From Sphaerosporella brunnea (taxonomy: Eukaryota; Ascomycota; Pezizomycetes; Pezizales; Pyronemataceae): 64,000 bases of DNA. The notes under the pieces are model-generated. The model saw nothing but the letters and a program-made list of their open reading frames with translations, was not told the DNA's origin and made no database searches. The position numbers were made by a program, and so were the translations under genes. Each line of letters starts with the position of its first letter. The stretch's first letter is position 1. This document shows, piece by piece, positions 1 to 11,253 of the stretch. The stretch lies in NCBI GenBank assembly GCA_008704415.1, contig VXIS01000036.1, forward strand, positions 175,433 to 239,432. Reading direction: 5' to 3'.

Positions 1-651
1 ACAAGCTCTCCGCACAGAACGATGAGCTTCTGGTTCGGCTCAAGGGGCTCGAAGCGATGAGCCCTCGAACCACGACGGTATCACACGGGGCGACCCAGAC
101 GTCGCCCCCGCCATGGGTCGCCAATTCTGCCACCCAGACGCTGTCCGCACCCCCGCCCCCGCCCGCAACGACGGCGGCGGAAACGCCGGCAGCTCCACCT
201 GCTGCGACAAAGTCGAAACGTAAGCGCTCCGGGCCGCCTAGCCCGGCGCAGAAACCGACAAAGCACGCACGGGAGATCTCTTCCCCCCCTCTCTGATGCA
301 TTCGAAGCATGCAGGGCCGAGCGGGCATCGCCAAGTCACACACGACGCGCAAACCCTGGGGGGGGCAGTAAGAAGAAGGAGAAGGGGAAGGAGAAGGAGC
401 AGCGGGCTCCTAGGGTGTAGGGGCAGTGGGAGGTGGCTGCAGTCTTTTCCGCCGTTTATGTGTGTGTTGCGATTTCCTTTTATGTATTTCTTTTGTATGG
501 GGAGCCCCAACAGACGGGTAAGACCGTGGGGACAGGATACCAGGTTTCTTATGTCCGTCATAGGTCTTTGGCCTCACTCCGATTCGCAAGATAGGAGGCA
601 CTTGGGCTAACGCCCTCGTGTACGCTGTATGATTTAAAACAAAAAAAAAAC
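1..651 (+). mobile_element. ORF1-only LINE derivative (half-LINE), 3' part
   Basis: The element enters from outside the window. A Pro/Ser/Lys-rich reading frame (from about 57) carries the block MHSKHAG at 297-317 and ends near 419 with a Lys/Glu-rich tail of the form KEKGKEKEQRAP followed by stop. A non-coding 3' part follows, with the hairpin GGGCTAACGCCC (about 606-617), then TGTATGATTTAAAAC and an A-run to about 650. The element at 45402-45992 (minus) has the same MHSKHAG block, the same KEKGK..EQRAP ending and the same style of tail. No reverse transcriptase lies between the ORF1-like part and the tail in either copy, so both look like internally deleted, non-autonomous LINEs. A frame shift separates the 57-296 reading frame from the MHSKHAG frame, so this copy is broken. 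Confidence 0.6.
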
Positions 652-1521
652 AGTCTTGCCCTGAAGCATACTGTGCGCCGCAACAAGCCACCTGCCGTTC
701 CAACCGCGCAACGCACGCATTTGTTTGTGTGTAATCAATTATGTAAGGTACATACAGCCGGAGCCGACTATGGCATCTCCCCTCCTCTATCCACATGTTA
801 TGTGACGATAGCATAATGGAGCTGATTCTGTACGGCGACGCGGTGAGGAGCAGACTAAATGTTGTTAGGTTCAGGGAACCTCGACAATCAATAGACTCCG
901 ACCTCTGTTGTGGGCCTCCGCTTGTTCGGCGCTCGCCCATGGATGCTACTTCGTCGCGCCGTTACGGAAATCGCACTCGCCACTCTCCGCGACGGCAACG
1001 CGGCGTCTAACATGAGCCTTCGCCGAGCGGTTGTCTATCAGTCTCGGCTATGGGTCATTTATCCGAGCGGCGTTGCCACAATGAGGCATCGATCATCCGG
1101 GGGCGAGCACCGGAAACGCGGAACCCATGGACGACGCAGAATAGGTGTGGTGATGCTGGCTAGAACCTGCAACGCGGCAGATAGGCAGCTTCAATATGCC
1201 ACCGACGATTGGCAACAGTTTGTACCAGGTGCTGTGATTTGCGGTTCTGGGTATGCCAGAGTTGGGAGTTATAGCAGCTCGTATCTCATTGCATAGCAAA
1301 GAAAAATAACTCCTAACGGCCATCATTGCGATGCTTTTGCTACTAGCAGTAGTATATGGCGAGAGTAAATATTCTGTGCATAATCATGGCAGTGTGTACG
1401 CTCGCCTGCCATCCACAGACAGCTATGTGATGACGTGGTTTTTCGCCCCGCGGCACTGGTGGAGGCATAGATCTCCGGGAGTCGTAACGCAAGTGCCAGT
1501 GAGCCCCTACCTACCTACCTA
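652..1521. other. Intergenic stretch, no gene recognised
   Basis: Reading frames here are short and composition-driven. I see no splice pattern, protein motif or repeat pair that I can name. Confidence 0.5.
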
Positions 1522-1829
1522 CAAGCCATTAGTGTTGCCCATGACCTGTGACTGGTTGGCAACGCTTGACTTTGTACACTGACTTCTGACCAAAAATGCG
1601 TGACCTAAGTTATAACTTTGTTCGTGACTGCCGTTCATAAGTCTGAATAGAGTTCCCCACCATGGAAAGCGAGGGCGCAGGCCTGAGCAGCCGTGACGGT
1701 GATGCTAATGAGACTGCAAGCCGCAGCGTGCAGCGGGAAGGTTATGTCTTCTGGAGAGAGCTTCTCTTGGTCAGTCTGTTATTGTCAGTCTGAAGCGACG
1801 CTGCCCGGATGATGAGGAGCTAGAAGACA

Positions 1830-2114
1830 ATGGAGAAGAGCATTTTCGAACTAGACCTTCTTGCTTTGTTTATTCTGTCATCCAACGTTGCTGAGCGAAT
1901 TGTGGAAAACACATATTTTCCTCAGCTTCTGGTTCCAACGGTGAAAGAACACCTTATTGGACGGAATACAATTGGCCGTGACATCGTTAAGCTGTGGCAT
2001 AGCAATCGTGAGGACCTAAAATTTCAACTTGGACGGCACATTGCCTCCGGTGGTATGATTAGCCTTACCCTCGTGCAGGTTGTCGATGCGCGATGGCTGC
2101 TGAGTGATGGCTAA
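1830..2114 (+). pseudogene. hAT transposase N-terminal fragment
   Basis: This 94-residue frame reads like the region of hAT transposases just before the first catalytic block: a stretch of the type LFILSSNVAERIVENTYF is followed by RNTIGRDI and then by SGGMISLTL, where active proteins continue into the catalytic Asp and Trp (LTLDxW). Here the Asp is replaced (LTLVQVVDARW) and the frame stops. A short in-frame-looking ORF starts at 1662 upstream. The fragment sits inside the hAT element defined by its termini and duplication, which supports the assignment. Confidence 0.7.
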
Positions 2115-2200
2115 AACCTTGCAGAAAAAACAGGTTGTCGGAGTAAGCCTTACAACATTGAGTGTTTATAGGTCCGACTGCTTTCAACCTCATATCAAAA

Positions 2201-2285
2201 AGCCCCCATGGCCCAGTGGTATAAACTGCCGGGTAGGACTGGTACCCCTTCACAGCTGGGGTGCTCCGGTTCAAGTCCTGGGGCT
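2201..2285 (+). other. tRNA-like sequence, possible SINE head
   Basis: The stretch has an A-box match (TGGCCCAGTGGT, 2209-2220) and a B-box match (GGTTCAAGTCC, about 2268-2278). AGCCCC at the start can pair with GGGGCT at the end. The central arm ACCCC..GGGGT is present, but its loop is not a clean seven bases and the T-stem has a mismatch. It is therefore probably a tRNA-derived pseudogene or the head of a SINE captured by the hAT element, not a working tRNA. The loop TTCACA would suggest a Val(CAC)-like ancestor, but that is weak. Confidence 0.45.
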
Positions 2286-2744
2286 TCCTCGCCGCCTTCC
2301 TACACGCCTGGGAGCGGAAGGTTTTTGCTGCTCTCCCCTTTGCGTAGATTTTGTTGCCTAAGCGCGTGGACTTTTTTATTATTTTTCTTATGCATTTCTT
2401 TTATTTTCTTTGTCGCTTGGTTGAGAGGGGAGGTGTGGAGTTGAATGGTGGGTTACTGAGCAGGCGGGAGTGGACAGAGTGAGAATGCATGACCGCACTC
2501 CTCACGCATGCCCATTAGAAGAAAAACCACACGGTATGCAGTCATTAGTACAGCGCCACTTAGAATAAATGTACGTGATTTCCTCTATTGCAGCGGGCGT
2601 CAGGCATGGTGGTAGAGTGAAGCGCCGGCGTCGTCGCTGTTCTACTTGCTAAGACAAAAGTTACGAACGATGTCATGACTACTGACCAAGGTTACTGAAT
2701 ATAACCTGAACGTAACTCCGTTCATGGGCAACACTACAAGCCAT

Positions 2745-3457
2745 TGGCTGGCTAGAGTATCGTTCTTTTTGGAACGAAAGGCGGAGCGCCTTATGCAAAA
2801 GATGAGATTTTTTTGGCCAGTTAGGTATGAGTGACACATGATGGCTCGAAGGGCTCGGAGGAAGTAGTCTTTTCGAGGAGAAAGGGGTGCCGGCCGATCT
2901 CAGGAAATTGAGGGAAGGTAAAAGGAAGATGAGTTTTCCCGATTGCCAGGCACTGGAAGGCCAGTAGTTTGTAAGGGGTTTTTTTTTACTTATGGAGGGT
3001 GCGCCCTACCGGAAAGCCAGGTACTCATTGGCTGGAGTGCCTCGTGGAAAACCCCTAACCCACTCCTGTGTTCTCACTCGTTACCATACATTCCGGTTTG
3101 ACGCTAATACCCTGAGGGGCGGGCTTCGGGGCATGCGAAGGCCCTGCTTTGGCACTGTGAGAGGGGGCTCAGTCTTGGACAATTGGTTGTTCAATAGATA
3201 TTCGATCCAGTCTTTTTTTTCTAGTGTTGCATCCTTCAATTCCGCAAAGAAAAAAAAACAAACAAAAAACCCGGGTATATATGATATATATCTCCCTGCA
3301 CCACACACACAAGAAGGGGCAAAGAAAAAAAAAAAAAAAAAGAAAAAGAAAAAAAAAAAAAAAAAAGAAAAAGAAAAAAAAAAAACAAATGCCACACCAC
3401 AGATGTCTATGTACTTTGCATGATCCAAACGGGGGGAGGGGGAGGGGGTCTAGCTCG
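2745..3457. other. Intergenic; A-rich low-complexity tract
   Basis: No gene is supported. Positions 3322-3385 are an interrupted poly-A tract that creates lysine- or phenylalanine-rich false reading frames on both strands. A G-rich tract follows at 3430-3448, just beyond the 3' end of the desaturase-like gene. Confidence 0.6.
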
Positions 3458-4835
3458 CTACAGATTAAACTTCTTCCTGATATCCTCTTCGGTGAACGCG
3501 ACCGTTTTGGTCCTCAACATATCCGCCAATTCCTTCTTTGACATTTTGATCTGCTCGCCCATCGGCACCAGACACTCGGCCAGGTGGGCGTAGTCCTTCA
3601 TCAACAGCCGGAAGGTGATCTCCAGATAGTCGATGTTGTGGAAGGTGAGCGCGCGGCCGGCGGCGTATTGGCGCTTCGCCTTGAGGAGGGAGGCGGGGTG
3701 GTCGCGCCAGTGGCGACGGGGGTTGAGGTGGTGAGAGGTGTGGTAGCCGTCGTTGAAGCAGTAGCGATTACTCTGTTCTCGGGGGTCAGTTATCAGCGCC
3801 GGCATGGGAGGACGCGGGGGGACTCACCGGCACATCGATCAAGGTGATGCTAGATCTAAACGCCGAGTCCGGCTCCTGCTCGTCCACAAACGCGTGTTGT
3901 CCCCAGTTCCCAGTCATCATCCCGATGCGCATGGTCAGCAGCGGCAGGGCAAGCACGAACAGCGACGGCTGCCACTGCCACCGCCACAGGCCGACCACGA
4001 AGGCGTAGCTGGTGACTTCCGACAGGAAGGCGCGGATGCCGAGCCCGTACCGGCCTTTGCGGATGAAGTAGTATGGAAGCTCTAACCAGACACAGAATAG
4101 GAAGCGCCCGACGTAGTGGAGGAAATGGCTGATCTCGTCGCGCTGGTAGCGGATGGTGGAGCTGAGATCGTCTGGGCCGTTGCCTTCGACGTGGTGGTGC
4201 TTGACGTGGTGGTAGAAATACGAGTCCCAGGTGTGGCCCATCAGCGGCTCGAGGATGTAGGGGAAGGTGTGGTCGAGCCAGGCCCAGGAAGGCGCGAGGA
4301 CGCCGCCGTTGTGGATGTGGTTGTGCAGCATCAGGGTGAAGGCGCCGCAGTAAAAGAGCTGCATCAGGTAGTGTGCGACTCCGTGGATCCACGTGAAGTT
4401 GCGATACAGATACACCGCGCTGGGCACCGACGTCGAGAGGTAGATGAGGATATGCGTCAAGAAGACGATGTCGGTTTTTCGCCGCACGACTCCCGAGGCC
4501 CACGCGACGTACGGGTGCAGGAGATATTTTTTTATCGGCTCGGGGAGCTTCTCGAGGTCTTTCGCGTCCCAGCCGGCGAACACCTGGGGCTCGAAGCGAT
4601 CGCTGCTTTCATCGCTGAGGTGCTGAAGAAGCGCGTAATCGTCTTTATCGCCCGTATCGTCGCCGTCGACATTTCCGTTGGCGACGTCGCGCAGCAAGTT
4701 CTCGAGCAGAAGCGAGTCCTGTCGCGTCAGAAAGGGGTTGATTTTAGCTTCTGAGGGGTTCGGCTCGGCGGCAGCTTCGGGCAAAGTTTTCTTCGCTCTC
4801 GACTTTAGCAGCGCGGGTATTTTGGTGAAATCCAT
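3458..4835 (-). CDS. Membrane fatty-acid desaturase/hydroxylase-like protein
   Basis: There are two exons, 4835-3828 and 3772-3458, split by a 54-nt intron (GTGAGT..CAG, phase 0), giving 440 residues. The three histidine clusters of membrane di-iron desaturases are present: HNHIH at about 171-175, HHVKHHH at 209-215 and HTSHHLNP at about 347-354, with Trp-rich hydrophobic segments between them. The N-terminal 100 residues are acidic and low in complexity. Enzymes of this superfamily (FA_desaturase) insert double bonds or hydroxyls into acyl chains at the ER membrane. Which substrate and position are used cannot be read from the motifs. The start was chosen because the frame above it holds low-complexity sequence and a TATATATA stretch lies about 60 nt upstream. 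No defect is seen. The downstream neighbour is the A-rich tract and the upstream region is non-coding. Confidence 0.88.
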
Positions 4836-4896
4836 AATTTTGTCGCGTCGATGGGGTTGGAGGAAAGAAATAATAGAAAGTGGAGGGGGTGGCGTA

Positions 4897-4905
4897 ATAT
4901 ATATA
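4897..4905 (-). promoter_or_regulatory. TATA-like element of the desaturase-like gene
   Basis: Read on the minus strand this is GAGTATATATATTACG, about 62-70 nt upstream of the ATG at 4835. It is the only strong TATA-type stretch near the start. Confidence 0.45.
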
Positions 4906-5814
4906 CTCTCTCGGGCCACGCAGCAGCAGCACCTCCTGAATGCCGGCCTTAGCAGATATCTGAGGCCGTCTGTGCTTTCCTTGTTACCGGAACAGGGGTG
5001 GGGATCTTGCCGGACCCGACGTTGAACTAAGCTTTTGCAGCGGATGCAGCGTTGCCGTGCAGATCGAACCCTGCCCGTCGGATCTAACCGAGAGACAGTG
5101 TGTTGTACAGCGCGGAAGTCTATCTGGCGGCTGTCTAGCCGCGGAACGTCAGAGGAGCAATTAATAATAGCGCCCGCAAAGAGCGCGTTTGTTGGGACTG
5201 AGGCAACGTGTGTAACCAAGCGTCTGAAAAGGGAAGCTGCAACCGCGACTTCTCAATTTCACGCAAGGCTTGGAAGCCCAGCTCGAGGTCCATGCGGGCA
5301 GATTCTGTGCTGCACGCCAAGGATCAAAAGTGGCAGCACTCCAACCGCCAAGGACCTCAAATCCAAATCCCGCGTCACACTTCGCAATTAGAAACCGAAG
5401 GCTGGGGGTGGGATGAAACGGTGAGAGCGTGTACACTCCGGACAAAGCAAAGGAATTGGTTCGCCAGCCAGCTGTGTAACCGCATGCTGCCTAACGTGTC
5501 CTTGCAGGGTCTGGAACACAGGGTTGCAAATCTGTGGGGTAGCACATGTGGGGGTGCATGCCAATCGGTCCGTTTCCGCCCGCGTTAAACTTACCAAACA
5601 TTATGCATGCGGGGGTGTCGATCATTTTATTTCGATGTGACCAGCCGGTGGAGTGGGGGCCCTGCATGCATAACGAAAGTCGCTCGCATATGGAATACGG
5701 TCGTCGGCAGCCGAGTACGACGGCAAGAAAACCCCGCGGATATGGTTGCGGAGCTATCTACTCTAGACTGCTATCGAAAAAGCAAACATTAAACACTTGG
5801 AGTTCGCACTACTA
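4906..5814. other. Intergenic region upstream of the desaturase-like gene
   Basis: Several overlapping short frames occur on both strands but none has splice signals or a recognisable motif. Confidence 0.5.
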
Positions 5815-6285
5815 CTCGGGTATGGAAGTTCGAATCGGGAATGGGTCTGGATCGAAAAATAAGCGCAGCTGAACAGCGCTATATATGCCTACAAAAGGTG
5901 ATGCACGAGGTGGAACAAAAAATCCATCGTAGATCGGCGCTACATAGCCAAAACACACCACACATTCCACAAAGAAGCCAGTGAACTCTCCGGCTATTCG
6001 CACAATTGAATCCTTCACATCATTAGCTTTCATTTGACCTCTTATATGTGAAATTTGGATGACATTTGGTTGAGAACGAAGCGTTTGTTGATGTCGTCGT
6101 CGCGCCTCGCTCCAGTGGTGTTGTGGCGCCGCGGACCTCACTTCCGCCTTCACCGACGTCAACAGCACGACGTCTTGGCTTTTTATACCCTCCTTAATTG
6201 TGTTCACTATGTACTGACCTCCAGACCTCACCCCGCTGATTCACAACCCCTGTAGTTTTTTCCAATTATCGCTTCCATACCCGAG
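5815..6285. mobile_element. TA-flanked inverted-repeat element (MITE-like)
   Basis: The terminal inverted repeat CTCGGGTATGGAAG (5815-5828) is matched by CTTCCATACCCGAG (6272-6285). Both ends abut TA, the duplication expected of Tc1/mariner-type insertion. The 139-residue minus-strand frame inside has no recognisable motif, so the element looks non-autonomous. Confidence 0.6.
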
Positions 6286-6287
6286 TA

Positions 6288-7177
6288 CCACCACGAGTCA
6301 TGCAGGAAATGTGTTTGCTCATGCACCGATTGTGCGCAGCCGTTTCCTGCAAGGCTCCCCCACGACCCCCCACGACCCAGACCCCCACTTTCTGCCCCCC
6401 CCCCCCACTCCCCCATCTTCCCCGTATCCTCCGTCCCGCTGCAAACCGAATAGTGTCGTCACCAGGCCTCCCGACGATGTAGCTCGAGTGTGGCCGGACG
6501 CATGTACTCTACACCCCACACACTCCACAACAGCTGGGAGCACGTTCATCCCGCACCATCCCGCACCACGGCACTGGGTAGGCTCCAGTCCAAAGCGTCT
6601 GTTTAGTTATGCGTGCGCAGAGCTTTTGGGGGGGGGGGGGGGCAGGGGGGTGCGTAGGGTTTTCTGCCTGGCTGGGAATACTATATAAGATCTAGGTAGG
6701 ATTGCGGACCAGGTGTTCGCCAGTTTCACAGCTGCAAACACGATAGATCACTCGGTATCCACTCATACACTCGGTCACTCGGGCACTCGAGCACCACTCG
6801 GTCACTCGGTTATGCCTTCTCACGTTCCGGCTGAAGCTGAAGCTGCGCAAGATGTGCATACTTGTATATCCCCCCTACGCGACGGTAATGCGCTTCTTTC
6901 TTACCTGGGCGGTGGCTGATCGTATTGTACCTAGCGGCGCATGTGCAACCTACAAAGACGCCGACAAAGACGCCGACAAAGACGAAGACGAAGACGAAGC
7001 AACAAAGCTACGGACTACAGCGATGGCTGGCGCAGGGTACGGACGAAGAAGGGGTAGTGGTGTATGCACATTGTAATTCCGTTTGATTCCGCAGCTAGTC
7101 TCCGTGGCGAGACCAATTCCCAGATATTACAAACGCCCGATCCGTCTCTCTATGTGAAGTGAATAGGTACTCAATAC
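6288..7177. other. Intergenic, C-rich and short tandem repeats
   Basis: There is a poly-C tract near 6398-6408, a G-run at 6630-6642, an ACTCGGTC/ACTCGGGC short-repeat stretch at about 6747-6812, and a 12-bp GACAAAGACGCC-type repeat at about 6956-7000. No gene is supported. Confidence 0.5.
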
Positions 7178-8687
7178 CTAAGGGACGATCATTCCACCCC
7201 ACTCAAAGACGCACAGCTCCTCGCCGATCTTGGGGCGCTCCTTCTCCTCGAGGATGTAGTGGGCAATAGCGTACTCGCTGATCGGCTGAAACATGCTTCT
7301 GCGGGCGTCGATGAAGCTGATGTTGCTCATGAGCACGAAGCAGCGGACGATGCGGATTTTCGCCTCGGACTTGGCGTAGACCTTCATGTCCGCCGCGGCG
7401 CTGTACTCGGCCGGGGTGAGGAAGCGGACGGCGATCGCGTCGGTGCGCAGCAGCTGCGGCCCCCAGAACGTGATGAAGTCCTGGCGCTCCTTGAGCGGGA
7501 ACCCGCACATGCCCATGATCTTGTGGATGAAGTCCGGGAACGAGTCGAGGCGCACCATGAACTGCCACGGCCGGCACGTGTTGATCGGCTTGTCGCGCGC
7601 GTGGTGCTCCGCGTCCCAGAAAAGGTAGGCGGCCTCTTGGCCGCGCGACGTCCTGAGGCGTCCGCTCTTGGCCGCGGTGACCTCCCACTCGACTGTGCGC
7701 ACGTAGCCGCGCTTCAGCGCCGACTGACGGAACGGTATGACGGTCGGCGGGTTCACATACGTAAAGTCGAATCCGACAGACAGCGTCAGGCGGACAAGGA
7801 CCTCGGAGCCGTCTTTGGTGGGGTAGATGGTGATGACGGGCTTTCCGCCGTGCATCGAGCGACACATGATCACGGACTGGCCACACTGGAAGGAGTAGTG
7901 GCCGAGGGTGCGGCCGGGCTCCAGCTGCTTTCCGCTGAAGATGAACCTGATGCGTTCAGGCGCTGGCGGGTTTCCACACTTCTCCAACGCCATCTTGATG
8001 AAATCATCCGTGGTGGTGTACGGCTCCAGTTCGAAAAGCGTGACATACTTGCCCGCAAGGTCCCTGACAAAGATCTGCATGTATAATCTGCGGGGGCCCT
8101 CTGGATCCGAAACCTCGGCCGAGACGCTGCTGGGGGCTTTGGCAGGAGTCTCCTCCTTCTCCTTCTCCTTCTCATCGGCCGAGGCGCTGCTGGGGGCTTT
8201 GGCAGGAGTCTCCTCCTTCTCCTTCTCCTTCTCATCGGCCGAGACGCTGCTGGGGGCTTTGTCAGGAGTCTCCTCCTTCTCCTTCTCCTTCTCATCGGCC
8301 GCTCCAACCTTCCCCTCATCATTCAACCCCAACGCCTTCTTCCTAGCGCTCTGCGAGCGGGTGATGGCACGCGTCTGGCAGCAAGACACCTGGAAGTGGT
8401 TGTCCATGGCGAGATAAAGGGGCCAGAGCCTGCCAAGGACCTTTCCGCCATCGAGAGTGATCAGCAAGTCCTGCGACTCACGTCCAGGAAAAAATTCGTC
8501 GCGTAGGAGCCCAACGAACGTATCCCAGTCCTTGACCGCGGCGACCGGGAGCGAAAGATCCGAGAGCTTACTGGGGACGGGTCCGTGGCTAGTGATGCGG
8601 ATGAACTGAGCACGGCGGGTTAGCGGATTAGCTACGGCATAAAGAGCGGCGTCTTACGCCTTGAGCAGCCTTCTGCTTGGGCGGCAT
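7178..8687 (-). CDS. Ubiquitin-like-domain protein with internal tandem repeat
   Basis: Two exons, 8687-8658 and 8605-7178, with a 52-nt intron (GTAAGA..CTCAG), encode 485 residues. Residues about 112-173 are three copies of a 20-residue acidic/basic unit (DEKEKEKEETPAKAPSSVSA). Residues 186-264 match ubiquitin: MQIFV at the start, then FIFSGKQLEPGRTLGHY, ending in a Gly-Gly (MHGG, 261-264). Unlike ubiquitin, the Gly-Gly is followed by a 221-residue C-terminal region rich in Arg and aromatic residues that I do not recognise. Ubiquitin folds act as modifiers or as recruitment domains; the non-terminal Gly-Gly suggests recruitment, though processing cannot be excluded. The frame is open across the second exon from the splice junction, so the first exon was chosen from ATGCCGCCC and the splice site. 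Confidence 0.8.
8116..8300. repeat. 60-bp tandem repeat, three units, inside the UBL gene
   Basis: Three nearly identical 60-bp units encode the KEKEKEE.TP.KAPSS blocks of the neighbouring protein. Units differ by only a few bases, so they expanded recently. They stay in frame because 60 is a multiple of three. Confidence 0.85.
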
Positions 8688-9359
8688 TCTTGGTGGATGT
8701 GTGTCCGTTCGTGAAGCTGGAGAGATAAGGACGAAACAGATTTGAAGTGGGTAAAGGTGGCGAGGATCGTGGGGTGGGTCGTGGGGGTAGGGTCGTGTGA
8801 GGAGGGGGAAAGATTGGCGGCGGCGGCAGTATTTGAGGGGAAGGCGGCTGGTCCTCACTTGACCGACATTGAATTGGTCAAGAAGTTTCCAGTTAGACCA
8901 GTGATTCTCCATGATTCAGCTCCCTCCAGCTACTCGTGCCCTCGTGCCATAGGTAGAATATTGGGCGGCGATATGCAGAGTTCACCCAAAAGAACGGGGA
9001 TCGCACCAGTAATATCCAATCCTTCGCCTTCACTACTACGTCCACAGGCTTAGGGCTTGAGCGAATGACCCCGCGATTTCCTGCCTCAACAGACAAACCA
9101 TCTTCCTCTGCAGTAACCGCAGATACCAACCACCTGATGAACGGCCTTCATCACATGTGATCACTCGGTCGTATTTTGGCTAGAACCTGTAATCGTTTCC
9201 TCAGGGCGCGCTTGGATATGTTCGGTGGACATTCCTCTCTTCCAACCCAACCAGAAAAAGCTCGGAATCACGCAGCAGCACTCATCATATAATCATATCA
9301 TCGTTAAGGTATCACAGCCACAGCAAAAGGAAAGAAAAGAAGGGTATCAAATGAGCAAT
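8688..9359. other. Intergenic: UBL gene promoter and S33 peptidase 3' end
   Basis: This region separates the start of the UBL gene (8687, minus) from the stop of the peptidase gene (9360, minus). The 103-codon plus-strand frame at 8742 is not supported by any motif. Confidence 0.5.
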
Positions 9360-11253
9360 TCACCAAACGCCTCCGGGAATCCTCGGATTCCACGTCGCCT
9401 CCGCCGCCTCCACTTGCACACCCCACGGCTCCGCATCCGCCGCACACTCACCAACGCCGACCGTTCCCTCGGCGAAATACCTGCCAATCACCCTCGCGAC
9501 ACACGCGCTCGGCGCAGAAAGCGAGCAATGCCCCGGATTATCCTGCACCAGCAATCCCGCGCCCTCAAAGCGCTCCTTCATCTTCTGCGCATTCCTCAGC
9601 GGGGTGACAGGGTCCAGCTTCGTGGACACGAAAAGGATAGGAACACTCGTGTTCGCGCCCCAAGGCTGCTGGTTCCACCCCGTGAGGTTTCCGTCGCGCC
9701 ACGGCAGCAGGCCGCGCGCAGGGGAGTGGTACCCGGTACACGCCATTTGTATCTTCGCCCAGTTGCCACCAATGAGTGCAGACTGTTGTTGTAGCTCTTT
9801 GACATATTCGGCGAACTGGGTAAGCGTGGCGTCGTTGCCGGCGCCGTCTTGGCAGAGGATGTTGAAGTCCGCTTCGGAGCCTGTGTTGGGCCTGAGGTCG
9901 AGGGCGCACTCGCACGAGAACGGCGGGTGGATCAGGTCCGCGACCTTTGCGGCGTCACCGGCTTCGAGAGCGGCGAGTGCTGCGGCTGCGAGCGGGAAGC
10001 GCTGGATTGGGTTGTACAAAGACCAGAAGAAAAGGGTTCTGATGTCGGCATCTGAGATCCAGTCGGGGGCTTTGTCGCCGAGGACTGGCACGGGCTCCTG
10101 CGTGGCTTCGAGGAGGCGGGTGACGCGGGACTTTATTGCAGAGAGGGTTTCAGCGTGGAGAGGGCAGGCGGAGGTCTTGGCGCAGTAGGTGAAGAAGGAC
10201 TCGATAACGCCATCTGCATCCTGGAGGTTGGTGCGCCAGCCGCCGATGTAATAGTCGTCCATATCCACGACTCCATCGAGTACCAGCCGTTCCACGCGGT
10301 CAGGGTACATAGTCGCGAACGTCTGCCCCAGCGCCGTGCCGTACGAGAACCCCCAGTAGCGCAATCCCTTCTTGCTTCCATCGACACCCAGGCGGTTCCA
10401 CGAGGCTTCGACGATGGCAAGCATATCCCTAGCAACATTGGGGGTGCCGTCGAAGTCCGCTCCCGAGCCAGCCTCGATCCTGTTACCGCACACAGCACCC
10501 AGCGAAGCAGCACGCGCGTACTCAACAGCCAAATCAAATCCATCGGACGAGTAACCAGCCACCCTACCACCCGACCTCAACGCCCAAACCGAGCGTGCAG
10601 AGTCGTCAGGGAAGCAAGAAGTCGCAGGGGTGGTGTTGTTGATGCCTCTCGGATCAAAGCCGATCACACTGTGCGTAGCCCCGACGATTGACTGGATCCG
10701 CTTTCCCATGGTGAGCGCAAACTCGACGCCGCTGCCGCCGGGTCCGCCGGGATTGAGCAGCACCGGTCCGTCCCATTCCGGCGAGGACTCTGGCACTGAG
10801 GCGGGGATCTTGGTCATCGCTATCGCGACGGTGCGAGGGTCCGAGGGGGAGGTCCAGTCGAGCGGGACTTGTAAACGTGCGCACTCGAGGCCGTCGAAGC
10901 AGGGGTACCAGCGGAGGTCAGGGGTGGGCGTGATCTAGAGCTGCGTCAACAACTCCCCTGAGCCAGCAGAAGAAGAAGAAGAAGGACAAGAGGAAGAAGC
11001 TTACGCCAGACCATTTAAACGGCCTCTCGCTCAGAACAGTAGCAGCCTGAGGCTTCAGGATGCCAGAGTACCAGCCCGTCAACGCCCAAGCCGTCATGGT
11101 AGCAACGCCGACAGCAACGGCAGCGCGTTTCGCCAGGGTGAGCAGTTTAATCCTCCTCGCATTATTCGGAGCAGAACGCACAAAATCGACACGGTCGGGC
11201 GGGACGTAGTATGCCTTCTCGTCGGGGCGGGGGACGCGAGAAATGGGCGGCAT
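9360..11253 (-). CDS. S33-family alpha/beta-hydrolase peptidase (TAP-like)
   Basis: Two exons, 11253-11005 and 10934-9360, joined over a 70-nt intron (GTAAGC..CTAG, phase 0), encode 607 residues. A basic N-terminus is followed by one hydrophobic segment at about residues 44-64 (signal anchor). The catalytic domain shows the oxyanion motif NPGGPGGSG (about 144-152), GFDPRG (about 175-180), the nucleophile elbow GFSYG with Ser about 280, Asp in TKLDPVTP (about 524) and His in NPGHCS (about 552). These match serine exopeptidases of family S33 with the TAP-like C-terminal domain, which remove prolyl or tripeptidyl units from peptide N-termini. The anchor suggests a secretory-pathway or cell-surface location. 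The ATG at 11253 was taken because the frame further upstream lacks an ATG. The triad is complete. Confidence 0.88.

Larger units (their letters stand above)
1530..2736 (+). mobile_element. hAT-family DNA transposon, degenerate
   Basis: The ends are inverted: TAGTGTTGCCCATGA at 1530-1544 and TCATGGGCAACACTA at 2722-2736. The element is flanked by a perfect 8-bp target duplication, CAAGCCAT, at 1522-1529 and 2737-2744. An 8-bp duplication with TAGTGTTG/CAGTGTTG termini is the hallmark of hAT transposons. The interior holds a piece of hAT transposase, a tRNA-like sequence (2201-2285) and, at about 2537-2570, a short sequence shared with the inverted repeats at 31.0 and 43.5 kb. It is too short and too broken to be autonomous. 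Confidence 0.9.

Noticed and set aside
2992..3428. Long frames on both strands across the A-rich tract
   Set aside because: They are made by poly-A/poly-T (Lys or Phe runs) and have no motif.
5812..6231. 139-codon minus-strand frame
   Set aside because: It lies within the TA-flanked inverted-repeat element, spans its terminus and has no recognisable motif.
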